From NCBI RefSeq assembly GCF_014217565.1, contig NZ_CP043661.1, forward strand, positions 868,001 through 932,000: 64,000 nt of DNA, in the 5' to 3' direction. The notes below the pieces were generated by a model, which ran no database searches, had not been told where the DNA came from, and was given only the letters and a program-made list of their open reading frames with translations. Made by a program: the position numbers and the translations under genes. Positions 9,712 through 18,104 of this stretch are shown piece by piece (position 1 is the first letter of the stretch; every line of letters starts with the position of its first letter). The stretch comes from Kribbella qitaiheensis. GTDB taxonomy: Bacteria > Actinomycetota > Actinomycetes > Propionibacteriales > Kribbellaceae.

Positions 9712-10098
9712 ATGAATGACAATGGTTGGCTGCAAATTCATGCAGGTAGTGAGTATGAGGCAAATTGGGAGCGCTACTTCAGTCAGGCTGAGGAGGAACG
9801 AGTGACTGCGCTGGCCGAGGAGCTGGTACCCACGATCGAGCTGCTTGAGTCCGCTCAGTTGTGGCGCGCTGCTTCTGCGGAGAAGCGAATATGGTTAGTC
9901 CTGGTATTGCACAAGAAGGCAAGTCGAATCCTGCGTGGCGTATCGGCCGATAGTGGCGGACGGCCCTATGTGGAGACAGTGTTGCCGTGGGAAAACTATG
10001 CCGCTTCAGCTGACCAGGAACAGAAGGAATTCATTCTTGATCGCATGGATACCGTTTTTAGGGAACTGTTGAAAAAGAAAGACACTGTGCCAGATTAA
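9712..10098 (+). CDS. Candidate immunity protein for the RHS tip
   Basis: This is a 128-residue soluble, Glu-rich protein with no signal peptide or membrane segment (for example FSQAEEERVTALAEELVPTI). It starts 5 bases after the RHS stop and shares the lower GC content of the toxin tip. I do not recognise its family. Position, size, acidity and shared base composition are those expected of an immunity protein that binds and blocks the adjacent toxin tip. The role is therefore inferred from context. Confidence 0.6.
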   Translation: MNDNGWLQIHAGSEYEANWERYFSQAEEERVTALAEELVPTIELLESAQLWRAASAEKRIWLVLVLHKKASRILRGVSADSGGRPYVETVLPWENYAASADQEQKEFILDRMDTVFRELLKKKDTVPD

Positions 10099-10140
10099 TA
10101 CTTTCTCGAGATTCTCGACATTTCGAATCTGCCATACAGA

Positions 10141-10410
10141 TTCAGCGGTTATCGTGGCTCCGGTGGCTATTCGGGAAGATAGCCGCCGAGCTCAAGCGGC
10201 CCGTTCGGTGAGGATGGACCCCACCTGCCGGATGGAGAGAAGTGGGCCGACGACTTCCAACACCTCAGCGTGAACTGGTGACCGGAGGAGGTCGTATGGC
10301 AGGTCGACGGCCAGACATACCATCGGGTGACACCTGACGACATTCCGGCAGGTGCCGACTGGGTCTTCGACCACGAGTTCTGTCTGCTGCTCAACCTTGG
10401 TCTGCGAGGG
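10141..10410 (+). pseudogene. Remnant of a GH16-family glycoside hydrolase
   Basis: One frame reads GYRGSGGYSG, then GPHLPDGEKWADDFQHLSVNW, a stop, PEEVVWQVDGQTYHRVTPDD, and ADWVFDHEFCLLLNL. This order matches the C-terminal half of GH16 beta-glucanase/laminarinase domains (GPGYSG, DFHTYAVEW, WYVDG, WVFDHPFFLILN). In-frame stops at 10180 (TAG) and 10279 (TGA), and loss of similarity after LLLNL, show that it is dead. The catalytic ExDxxE region is not present. It lies between the immunity gene and another decayed gene, so the stretch is a decay zone. Confidence 0.65.
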
Positions 10411-10501
10411 TTCGCGTACTTCAAGGCCCAAGCTAGTGTCGGTGGACTCATGACTGAATACAGCGCCGGGGTCTACAAACAGCGCAACAAAGGACGGGAC
10501 C

Positions 10502-10978
10502 TTGGCAGTTAGCGACACGCGAGATGTGCGGACGTTTCGTCACAAGACGAACCGGGTCGCTGCACCGGTGCTCCAGGTCCTGATGGCGGGGCTGTGGGTT
10601 CTGAATGATCCATTGCTGCTGCGTGGGGCCTCGGCCGCGAGCCGAAGCCTTGACCACGCCCGAGGCGGTGGCAGTCCCCGCGATCATGGGGGCTCTGGGG
10701 GTCGGCGTGATGGCCTATGCCTGGTACTCGCGAGTAGCACCGACGATGAGGTGGTCATTCGCAATCCACTCAGGGACATCCGAATTCATGGCGGAGTGGA
10801 CGACATCGATCTGAACTCTCGCCATGTGCGGATCAGAGCCGGAGAGAAGTGGCACCGCTGCTGGGGGGCTGAAACCCCACTCGCGATGCGCTATGGCAAA
10901 GACGGAGTTCGAGCAGCGCCAAACTGGCTGTTGCAATGGTGCTACACCGTCGGCCTGCTGATCGTCCGCCGGACGTGA
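10502..10978 (+). pseudogene. Decayed PH-domain (bPH-type) membrane protein gene
   Basis: The open frame begins TFRHKTNRVAAPVLQVLMAG and later has EVVIRNPLRDIRIHGGVDDI with VRIRAGEKWHRCWGAE. These are the two ends of a small actinobacterial PH-domain protein with two membrane helices (typical text: FRPKTNRV, then VRNPLRDIRVPW, DIDL). The second membrane helix is missing from this frame but appears in the next one at about 10640-10735 (AVPAIMGALGVGVMAYAWYSRV). Two compensating shifts therefore scramble the middle. The protein as it stands is unlikely to fold normally. Confidence 0.55.
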
Positions 10979-11153
10979 GCTGGAGGAAGCCGACCACGGT
11001 GGAGGTTCTCGTGCTGCGGTTGTGGACAGGCCTCGTTGTTTTCTCCGAAATTCACGGAGTTGGTGGCGCCTCCTAAGCAGGGCGTGCCTTCCGGACCGTG
11101 GGGGAGCAAACGCGGCGCGGGGTTGATGCGCCTGTATGTGCCCTCGCCGTTCG

Positions 11154-11253
11154 CACAATTGGTCAATTGTGAGACTGCGAACCGGGCCGATCCGGGTCTG
11201 GTTCGCGCCTGCCAGGATTCGCAAAACACCTCTCAAAACTCCCTGGTTTTGAG
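11154..11253. promoter_or_regulatory. Candidate res site of the serine recombinase
   Basis: The gap upstream of the recombinase holds two symmetric sites. One is CACAATTG-GT-CAATTGTG (11154-11171). The other is CTCAAAAC-N6-GTTTTGAG (11232-11253), which ends 24 bases before the start codon. Tn3-family resolvases act at multi-subsite res loci placed next to their gene. The remaining bases between 10979 and 11277 show no coding sequence that I can support. Confidence 0.4.
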
Positions 11254-11277
11254 GAACAGTTCTGCGACGATCTCCGG

Positions 11278-12162
11278 ATGGATCTGACACCTGACGAAGG
11301 CGCGGCCGCGGTAGAGCGGCATCCGTGCCCGAACTGCGAGGTACCGCCCGGCAGCGCGTGCCGCACTCGCGGTGGCAAGACCGCCGCGAAGTACTACACG
11401 GCTCGGTTTGTCTTGGTGGCTGCGCTGCGTGAAGAGCTGGCTGTCCCGGTGCCGGCCAGCCGGCGGCCCGGTACGCCGTGGGTGCAGGGGCCGGAAGCCG
11501 CTTCGGCCGAGCCGGACAGCACCGGCGTACCGATCCGGATCGGCTACGCCCGCTGCTCGACAGCCCAGCAGGAGCTGCAGACCCAGCTCGACGCTCTGGA
11601 GCGGGCACACTGCACGCGGGTGTTCTCCGAGAAGATCAGCACCAGGATCAAGGTCCGGCCCGAACTGGAGAAGGCACTCGCGCTGGCCCACGACATCAAA
11701 CAAGCCGCACCGGACCAGCCGGTGATCCTCACCGTGCACGAGATGAAGCGTCTGGCCCGTAACGCGGCCGAGTTGATGGTGCTGTCGGCTCAGCTGCAGG
11801 CCGGCGGAATCGGCCTCGAACTGCTCGCCGGGCCGTTGACCGGCGTGTACGACCCGAACGGCATGGGCTCCATGCTGTTCGCCGTGTGTGCGGTCGCCGC
11901 CCAGCTGGACCGCAACTACATCCGCGAGAAGACCCTCGAAGGACAACAGCTCGCCGCGAGCAAAGGCAACCACGGCGGCCGCCCGAAGGTCATCGACGAC
12001 GACATGCTCGTGTTCGCCCGCGCGCTGCGCGACCGCGGCACCCCCATCGGGGAGATCGCCCAGAAGCTCACCATCGGCACCGGGAAGAGCGCCGGCCAGC
12101 AGCCCTCGGTCGCCTCGCTCTACCGGGCCCTGGCCGAAACGCACGGCACCCAAGCCACGTAG
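11278..12162 (+). CDS. Serine recombinase (Tn3-type resolvase) with N-terminal zinc-binding segment
   Basis: The 294-residue protein has a small Cys-rich head (C17, C20, C28 in HPCPNCEVPPGSACRTRGGK). The resolvase/invertase catalytic domain begins at about residue 86 (IRIGYARCSTAQQELQTQLD), with S94 as the predicted nucleophile. The catalytic domain continues through LTVHEMKRLARNAAELM and the helix around LDRNYIREKTLEGQQLAASK. A C-terminal helix-turn-helix follows (GGRPKVIDDDMLVFARALRDRG, then SVASLYRAL). It would resolve transposition cointegrates at res. The gene runs tail-to-tail with a broken Tn3 transposase and appears intact. Confidence 0.9.
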   Translation: MDLTPDEGAAAVERHPCPNCEVPPGSACRTRGGKTAAKYYTARFVLVAALREELAVPVPASRRPGTPWVQGPEAASAEPDSTGVPIRIGYARCSTAQQELQTQLDALERAHCTRVFSEKISTRIKVRPELEKALALAHDIKQAAPDQPVILTVHEMKRLARNAAELMVLSAQLQAGGIGLELLAGPLTGVYDPNGMGSMLFAVCAVAAQLDRNYIREKTLEGQQLAASKGNHGGRPKVIDDDMLVFARALRDRGTPIGEIAQKLTIGTGKSAGQQPSVASLYRALAETHGTQAT

Positions 12163-12188
12163 CTGGGACCGTTCGTCGCACGGCGCGC

Positions 12189-14013
12189 TCAAGAGTCTTC
12201 GTCGTCGCCGGCGGTGTCGGGATCTCGCAGTGGGCGGCGGCCGCCGCGCAGTTCGGGGAGGTGGAAGGAGTAGTGGCCGTGGACGTTGAGGTGTCGGCGG
12301 ATGAACGGTGACAGCCGGGCGACGTCGTCTTCGAGGACCGGGTATCCCTGGGCTCGTAGGGTTTCCAGGGCGGTGTTGAGGTAGACGGTGTTCCACAGCG
12401 TGATGCAGTTCAGGACCAGTCCGAGCGCGCCGAGTTGGTCTTCCATTCCGGTGTGGTATTTCTGCCGCAGCGCGCCTTTCTGGCCGTGGAACGTGCCGGC
12501 CCAGATCGTGGCGGGTCTCTTGCAGGTTCCGCATCGCCTTGATGTCGCGCCGGTACGGTTCGTCGTCGATGTAGGACAGCACGTGCAGGGATTTGAAGAT
12601 CCGCCCGTAGGCCGCGACCGCGGACCCGAGTGGGGTGGGGTGGCCGTCGCGGGACAGCACCCGCAGCGCGTCGTGGGCGGTGACGGTGCCGGTGTGGATC
12701 GAGGCCACCACGCGCAGGATGTCGGGCCAGTGACGCCGGACCGCGCCCAGGTCGACCTTGCCGCGGGATGCGGTGTTCAGCGGTCCGTAGTCCGCGGCCG
12801 GGTCGACGCGCCACAGTTTCTGGTCGGGCAGATCGGCCAACTGGGCCGGTAGGAGAACCCGAGCAGGTGCAGCAGCCCGAACACGACGTCGGTGTAGGAG
12901 GCGGTGTCGGTGACGATCACCTCCGGGCGCGGTCCGCCGTCTTGGCTGTAGATCACGTCGATGGTGTGCAGCGAGTCGCGTGGGGTGCCGGCCACGACTT
13001 TGCCGCCCAGGCCGAGGGCCTGGTCGTTGACCATGTTCAGCCACTGAGCGCCGCGCCGGCGCCCGAAGTACTTCGGGTTCGGGCGGGCGTGGATGGTGGG
13101 GATCGGGACCACGAACCGCATCCCGTCGATCGCCGCGACCAGGCCGCCACCCCAGGCCTGGGCCAGCTCGATCTGGGTCTGGGCCTCGATCAGCGGCGCG
13201 TTCGCGGCCGCGTAGGTCTCGGCGCGCAGATAGTTCTGATCGACGTGGGACAACCGGTCGCGGGTCAGCGCGGCGATCCCCGACGACGTCCCCGGCGGGT
13301 ATCCGATGTTGAGGGCGTGCGCGGTCAAGACGGCGGCGATCGTGACGTGCAGGTCGGCCAGCCGGGTCCCGCCGCCGGACACCGCGGTGAACGCTTCGAT
13401 GAATCGTGGGTGCCACGCCGCCACCTCCAACAACACCTCCGACAGATCCACCCTCGGTAGCATCGCGGCCAGCCGCTTGCGCAGGTCGATCAGACTCGGC
13501 GGGTCCGAGATTGCCTCGATGTGCTGCACATGCAACCGGCCCGCGTCGTCGACGGTGACGGCGGTGTTCACCACCAGCCGGCCACAGACCTCCCGGTACG
13601 ACGTATCCAGTAACCGCACGTGCCCGGCCAGCAGCTGGCCCGGGTCCTCGGGCAGGCCTAGTGATTTCAGCGCGGCCGGTCTCGCTGCGTTCCACGCGGG
13701 CCCGTCGAGCAGCTGGGCTCGCGGGTCGCGCCACCTGGTCGACGTCTCCGCATACACGTCGCGGCGGCGCAGCGCCCGGTGGAACCGCTCCAGCACGCAA
13801 AACACCCAGGCCGCCTTGTCGACCACACCATCCGGCAGACCCGGCCGGTACACCAGCCGGCGCCACTCGCCACAGCAGCAGTTCGGCATCGATCAGCCGC
13901 GCCGGGATCTGCCCCCCGGCCAACGTGCGGGACCGGTAAGCAAGCACCTCCGGGAGGGTACGCATCGCGGCGAGCACCCGCTGACCGTCGGCGGTTGCAC
14001 CGAGGTCCGCCCC
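12189..14013 (-). pseudogene. Truncated, multiply frameshifted Tn3-family transposase
   Basis: Three frames together give the C-terminal two thirds of a Tn3 DDE transposase. The N-terminal visible part is GQRVLAAMRTLPEVLAYRSR. A long central frame covers 12845-13875 (EWRRLVYRPGLPDG, FHRALRRRDVYAE, SHVDQNYLRAETYAAANAPL, VIVTDTASYTDVVFGLLHLL). Next comes ADLPDQKLWRVDPAADYGPL, and then the tail MEDQLGALGLVLNCITLWNT to HLNVHGHYSFHLPELRGG. Breaks fall near 13873, 12842 and 12497. About 600 of the usual 1000 residues remain and the N-terminal domain is absent. The gene abuts an integrase fragment at about 14013, so a deletion joined the two. No terminal inverted repeat was recognised at this junction. 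Confidence 0.85.
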
Positions 14014-14349
14014 CTGTTCGGCACTGACCAGAATCCGGCGGCCTGGCCGTCGGAGCGTGGACTGCGGATCGGCTGCCAGCGCCTCAACTCCCGCCTGATC
14101 GCCTACCGCCAGGCGCTGGGCCTAGACAGTGGGCTGGACGTCCATTCCTTCCGCAGGTCCTATGTCACCCACCTGATCGAGGACGGCTGGGATCCACGTT
14201 TCGTCCAGGAACAGGTCGGCCACGAGCACGCCTCGACGACTTCGATCTACACCTGTGTGTCCTCGGACTTCCGCACCCGCACCCTGCGCCGGCAGCTGGA
14301 TGCCACTGTCGCCGCAGCCCTTGAGTCCCAAGCTGGGAAGGAAAAATGA
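14014..14349 (+). pseudogene. C-terminal half of a tyrosine recombinase/integrase
   Basis: About 112 residues remain. They include the catalytic box II His-x-x-Arg in VHSFRRSYVTHLIEDGWDP, the GHEHASTT motif, and the tyrosine in TTSIYTCVSSDFRTRTLRR. The N-terminal SAM-like domain and the first catalytic arginine are missing because the frame runs into the Tn3 transposase remnant. There is no credible start codon. It overlaps the next gene by 4 bases (ATGA), so it was the first gene of a three-gene cassette. It is almost certainly inactive. Confidence 0.85.
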
Positions 14350-14681
14350 AGCGCAAGGTCAGCTACACCTGGCGGCTGCGAGACGTGATGGCCGAGCATC
14401 GCGTGTTCACCGCGACCGAGCTGATGCCGCTGCTGCGTGAGCGCGGTGTCGACCTGTCCGCCTCCCAGATCCGTCGCCTCGTGTCCGGCACCCCCGAGCG
14501 GTTGTCGCTGCAGGTCCTGTCCGAGTTCTGCGACATCTTGTCTTGCACTCCTGCCGACCTGGTGGCCACCACCGCCGAGAACGCCGGCGTCCGCAAAACC
14601 GCCACCGGGGATCTCGCAGCCCCGGCCCCGGCCGTCGCGAAACTTCGTCCCCGCCCGGCCCGCATCCTGCCCGAACAGTGA
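14346..14681 (+). CDS. Small Xre/Cro-type helix-turn-helix protein
   Basis: This 111-residue protein carries an N-terminal HTH of the Cro/C1 class (FTATELMPLLRERGVDLSAS, then QIRRLVSGTPERLSLQVLSE and FCDILSCTPADLV). A disordered Pro/Ala tail follows. It overlaps the integrase remnant by ATGA and the next gene by GTGA, so the three genes are translationally coupled. A role as accessory DNA-binding protein or regulator of the recombinases is inferred from this layout. Confidence 0.8.
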   Translation: MKRKVSYTWRLRDVMAEHRVFTATELMPLLRERGVDLSASQIRRLVSGTPERLSLQVLSEFCDILSCTPADLVATTAENAGVRKTATGDLAAPAPAVAKLRPRPARILPEQ

Positions 14682-16204
14682 GCCGCCCTTACTCCACCGA
14701 CGAACAGTACGAACGTTGGCACATGGCGCAGTGCTGCCGCTGCGGCCGCCGCAGGAACAAGGCCGGCAGCTGGCCGGACGGATACGTCTGCCGGACCTGC
14801 TCGGACCGCGCGGTGCAGGCCCGAGGGGCCTGTCCCGGCTGCTGTCAGGACCGGGCACTTCCGGGCCGCCGATCCAGCGACGGCGCCGCGATCTGCACCA
14901 CCTGTGCAGGATTCTCACAGTCCTTTGCCTGCACACGTTGCAGCTTCGAAGACAAACTGCATCGTGGCCGGCTCTGCACCCGCTGCACCCTTGCCGACCG
15001 GCTCGCCGAACTCCTCGACGACGGCACCGGCCGGATCCGCCCCGAACTCGTCCCATTGGCCGATTCCCTCCTCGCCATGGACAAACCTCGGTCCGGCCTG
15101 AGCTGGCTCACCCGGCGCGGGGCCGCTACTGAACTGCTGGGACGCCTGGGCCGCGGGGAGATCGAACTGACCCACGAGGCATTCCATACCCTCCAGCCAT
15201 GGCGGGCGGCCGCCCACCTGCGGGAACTCCTGATGGCCTGCGGCGTGCTTCCTGCCATCGACAAGCAGATCTGCTCGCTCGAACGGTGGCTGGTCGACCA
15301 TCTCGCCGACATCACCGACCCCGACCACGCCCAGGTCGTCCGCCGCTTCGCGACCTGGGAAGTCCTGCCGCGGCTCCGCACCCGTGCGGAGACCAAGCCG
15401 ATCACTCCAGCCGGCCGGCGCCATGCCGGCGACCAGATCAAGCACGCCACGGCCTTCCTCCAATGGCTCTGCGAGCACGATCTCGTCCTGTCCACCTGCC
15501 GCCAGGTCGACATCGACACCTGGCACGTCGAGCACAACGAGCACAGCCGCAACACCGTCCGGGCCTTCCTGCAGTGGTGCACCGCCAGCAAACTCACCAG
15601 GCGCTTCCGGCTTCCCGCCGCGGTGATCCGCCAAGCAGCCCCGCTCCCGCAACACGAACGCGTGGACCTGCTCGGCCACCTCCTGACCGACCACAGCCTG
15701 CCGCTGCGGCCCCGGGTCGCTGCCGCCATCGTCTTGCTCTACGCACAACCACTCAGCCGGGTGGTCCGCCTCACCATCGACGACGTAATCCACGACGACG
15801 ACCAGGTTCTCCTGCGCCTCGGACAACCACCGTCCCCGGTCCCCGGACCTGTCGCGACTCTTCTACTCGACTGGATCCAGAACCGGAACAACATGAACAC
15901 CGCCACCAACCGTGACTCGCGCTGGTTGTTCCCCGGACGCCGCGCCGGGCAGCCGATGCACTCCGACACCCTCGCCGCACAGGTCAACGGCCTCGGCATC
16001 CCCACCGTCGCCGGCCGAGCCTCAGCCATCCGCCAGCACGTCCTCGAGATGCCCGCATCCGTCGTCGCCGACGCCCTCGGCTATCACCAAGTCACCACCG
16101 CCAAGCTGGCTACCCAGACCGCAGCAACCTGGAGCCGATACGCCGCCGGAGACCACCTACAGTCACCATCCGGCTGGACCCCACAACGAACTCACGACAG
16201 TTGA
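14678..16204 (+). CDS. Zinc-finger protein with degenerate tyrosine-recombinase domain
   Basis: The GTG at 14678 overlaps the HTH gene stop and gives 508 residues. Residues 19-110 hold at least six CxxC-like knuckles (CRTC, CPGC, CTTC, CTRC, CTRC), suggesting several zinc sites. The rest resembles a tyrosine recombinase: a core-binding region (QIKHATAFLQWLCEHDLV, NTVRAFLQWC) and a catalytic-like region with LLYAQPLSRVVRLTIDDV at the first arginine. Later boxes are altered: SAIRQ stands where HxxR is expected and LGYHQVTTAKLA where LGHxxxxTTxxY is expected. It is probably a partner subunit rather than an active enzyme. It may bind element ends. Confidence 0.65.
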   Translation: MSRPYSTDEQYERWHMAQCCRCGRRRNKAGSWPDGYVCRTCSDRAVQARGACPGCCQDRALPGRRSSDGAAICTTCAGFSQSFACTRCSFEDKLHRGRLCTRCTLADRLAELLDDGTGRIRPELVPLADSLLAMDKPRSGLSWLTRRGAATELLGRLGRGEIELTHEAFHTLQPWRAAAHLRELLMACGVLPAIDKQICSLERWLVDHLADITDPDHAQVVRRFATWEVLPRLRTRAETKPITPAGRRHAGDQIKHATAFLQWLCEHDLVLSTCRQVDIDTWHVEHNEHSRNTVRAFLQWCTASKLTRRFRLPAAVIRQAAPLPQHERVDLLGHLLTDHSLPLRPRVAAAIVLLYAQPLSRVVRLTIDDVIHDDDQVLLRLGQPPSPVPGPVATLLLDWIQNRNNMNTATNRDSRWLFPGRRAGQPMHSDTLAAQVNGLGIPTVAGRASAIRQHVLEMPASVVADALGYHQVTTAKLATQTAATWSRYAAGDHLQSPSGWTPQRTHDS

Positions 16205-16266
16205 ATACGCGAGCCCACCAGTATCGCGGGCCGGTGCGAGCCCGGCCGCCGTGAAAGAGTCGGGAG

Positions 16267-17019
16267 ATGACTGAGAGCGTGGGTGCGCGTGGGGTTGCGC
16301 TGGTGACGGGTGGCAGCCGGGGGATCGGGGCCGGTGCGGCGGTTGCGCTGGCTGAGGACGGCTGGGATGTGGCGGTGAGCTACCGCACGCAGGCCGACGA
16401 AGCCGCCGAGGTTGTCGCGGCTTGTGAGGCGCTCGGGCGCCGGGCAGTCGCGGTTCAGGCTGACGTTGCCGAGGTCAACGACATCGAGCGTCTCTTCGAG
16501 ACCGTGACCAACGAGCTGGGGCGGATCGGTGCCGTGATCAACAATGCCGGCATCGTGTCGCCTGCGGGCCGCGTCGCCGACTACGACCTGGCCAGGCTCG
16601 ACCGGGTGTTCCGGATCAACACGATCGGCGCGTTCCTGGTCGCAGGCGCCGCCGTACGCCGGATGTCGACCGCGCGCGGCGGCAAGGGTGGCGTCATCGT
16701 CAACGTGTCGTCGCGAGGAGCGGTGCTCGGCTCCGCGAACGAGTACGTCGACTACGCGAGCAGCAAGGCAGCCGTGGACACGTTGACCATCGGCCTGGCG
16801 AACGAAGTCGCGAGCGAGGGGATCCGAGTGGTCGGGATCCGCCCCGGGCTGATCGAGACCGACATCCACGAAGAAGGCCGGCTGGAACGGATCGGTACGA
16901 CGCCACCGCTGGGCCGGCCCGGAAAGGTCGAGGAGGTCGCGGCCCTGATCGCCTTCCTGGCCTCGGACCGCGCCTCCTACATGACCGGCTCGCTGGTAGA
17001 CGTCGCCGGCGGCCGCTAA
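16267..17019 (+). CDS. Short-chain dehydrogenase/reductase (FabG-like)
   Basis: This is a classical 250-residue SDR. The cofactor motif TGGSRGIG lies near residue 15, NNAG near 93, the catalytic Ser in IVNVSSRGA and the YASSK active site (DYASSKAAVDTL) in the second half, and the C-terminal MTGSLVDVAGG. A basic or Ser/Arg cofactor loop (SYRTQADEAAE) suggests NADP use. It would reduce a ketone or oxidise an alcohol of unknown structure. It converges on, and slightly overlaps, the Gfo/Idh/MocA gene and is probably transcribed alone. Confidence 0.85.
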   Translation: MTESVGARGVALVTGGSRGIGAGAAVALAEDGWDVAVSYRTQADEAAEVVAACEALGRRAVAVQADVAEVNDIERLFETVTNELGRIGAVINNAGIVSPAGRVADYDLARLDRVFRINTIGAFLVAGAAVRRMSTARGGKGGVIVNVSSRGAVLGSANEYVDYASSKAAVDTLTIGLANEVASEGIRVVGIRPGLIETDIHEEGRLERIGTTPPLGRPGKVEEVAALIAFLASDRASYMTGSLVDVAGGR

Positions 17020-18104
17020 CCCAGGCCGACCACCTTCAGCACGTTGGGCCAGGCCTCGAGAGCGGCGTGCAGCGTCGCGTCCTCGACCGTCGCCAAGGCC
17101 TCGGCGTAGGCGTCGGTGATCACGTCCGCGACGTGGACCGGCGTACCAAGGGCAGCTGACCGTACGGCGGCCTCCACCATCGCGACGCTGACCACGTTGG
17201 AATGCACCTCGGATTGCGGGACCGTCGATGCCCGCACCGCGTCGACGAACTCCACCAGCGAACCGGCGATCTGCTCGGGGTCATCCGCCAGTACAGCCGG
17301 CAACGCCTCACCGGAAGCGAGCTCCGCGACAGGCGCATTGTCGCCGTCCCAAGTCGCAGTACCGCCGGCAGCACTTGCTCGCCACCGACCGTTCCATGAC
17401 GTCTCCAGCCCAGGCGCGCACCAGCTCCCGGTGAACGAGAATCGCGTCCCGTCGGCGAACCGGAAGATCGCGGACGCGGCCGCGTTGCCGTCGAACCAGC
17501 TCCAGTCCGGGTTGTACGACTCGCAATACACCGAGACCGGCTCGGAGCCGATCAGCTTGCGGGCCAGGTCGAACTGGTGGATCGCCATGTCGACGAGCAG
17601 CGGTTCGGCCATCCGCTCCCGGAAGCCACTGAAGTGCGGAGCCTTGAAGAACTCGCAGGACAGCGACCCGACCGCACCCAGTTCGGCCATCTGCCGCCCG
17701 AAGGCCGATCCGGCCCGGAAGTAGCGGCGGGACTGCGACACCATCAGCAACTTCCCGCTCACCTCCGATGCGGCGACCATCGCGAGGCACTCCCGGACAG
17801 TCTCGGCGAGCGGCTTCTCACAGAGAACGGGGAGCCCACGCAGCAAGGCATCCACGCTGACCTTCGGATGAGCGGCCGGCACGGTGACGTCGATGACCGC
17901 GTCCGCCGAGTCAGCCAACTCGTCGATCGAGGCGGCAACCGGCACGTCGCAGTACCCGTGCTCGTCGGCCGCGGCCCGAGCCGCGTCGACATCCAGATCG
18001 ACCAGGCCGGCCAGGACGACGTCGGGGTTTTCGGAAATGGTCCGCAGCCAGGCCTGGCCCATGCCGCCGGCGCCTACCTGCAGGAGCCGCAAGGGTTCAG
18101 GCAT
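17016..18104 (-). CDS. Gfo/Idh/MocA-family oxidoreductase
   Basis: The N-terminal Rossmann fold (LRLLQVGAGGMGQAWLRTI) and the conserved VLCEKPLAETVREC motif identify a Gfo/Idh/MocA dehydrogenase. These enzymes oxidise or epimerise sugars and inositols with NAD(P). The catalytic-region histidine is in VDMAIHQFDLARKLIG. The ATG at 18104 was chosen, 17 codons inside a longer frame, because it starts just before the Rossmann strand and overlaps the ThuA gene by only 8 bases. It is the last gene of the sugar transport module and probably acts on the imported sugar. Confidence 0.85.
   Translation of the reverse strand: MPEPLRLLQVGAGGMGQAWLRTISENPDVVLAGLVDLDVDAARAAADEHGYCDVPVAASIDELADSADAVIDVTVPAAHPKVSVDALLRGLPVLCEKPLAETVRECLAMVAASEVSGKLLMVSQSRRYFRAGSAFGRQMAELGAVGSLSCEFFKAPHFSGFRERMAEPLLVDMAIHQFDLARKLIGSEPVSVYCESYNPDWSWFDGNAAASAIFRFADGTRFSFTGSWCAPGLETSWNGRWRASAAGGTATWDGDNAPVAELASGEALPAVLADDPEQIAGSLVEFVDAVRASTVPQSEVHSNVVSVAMVEAAVRSAALGTPVHVADVITDAYAEALATVEDATLHAALEAWPNVLKVVGLG

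Noticed and set aside
11233..13977. A 914-residue minus-strand protein spanning the recombinase and transposase
   Set aside because: Only short parts match Tn3 transposase, and the rest is antisense to the intact recombinase gene and Arg/Pro-rich.
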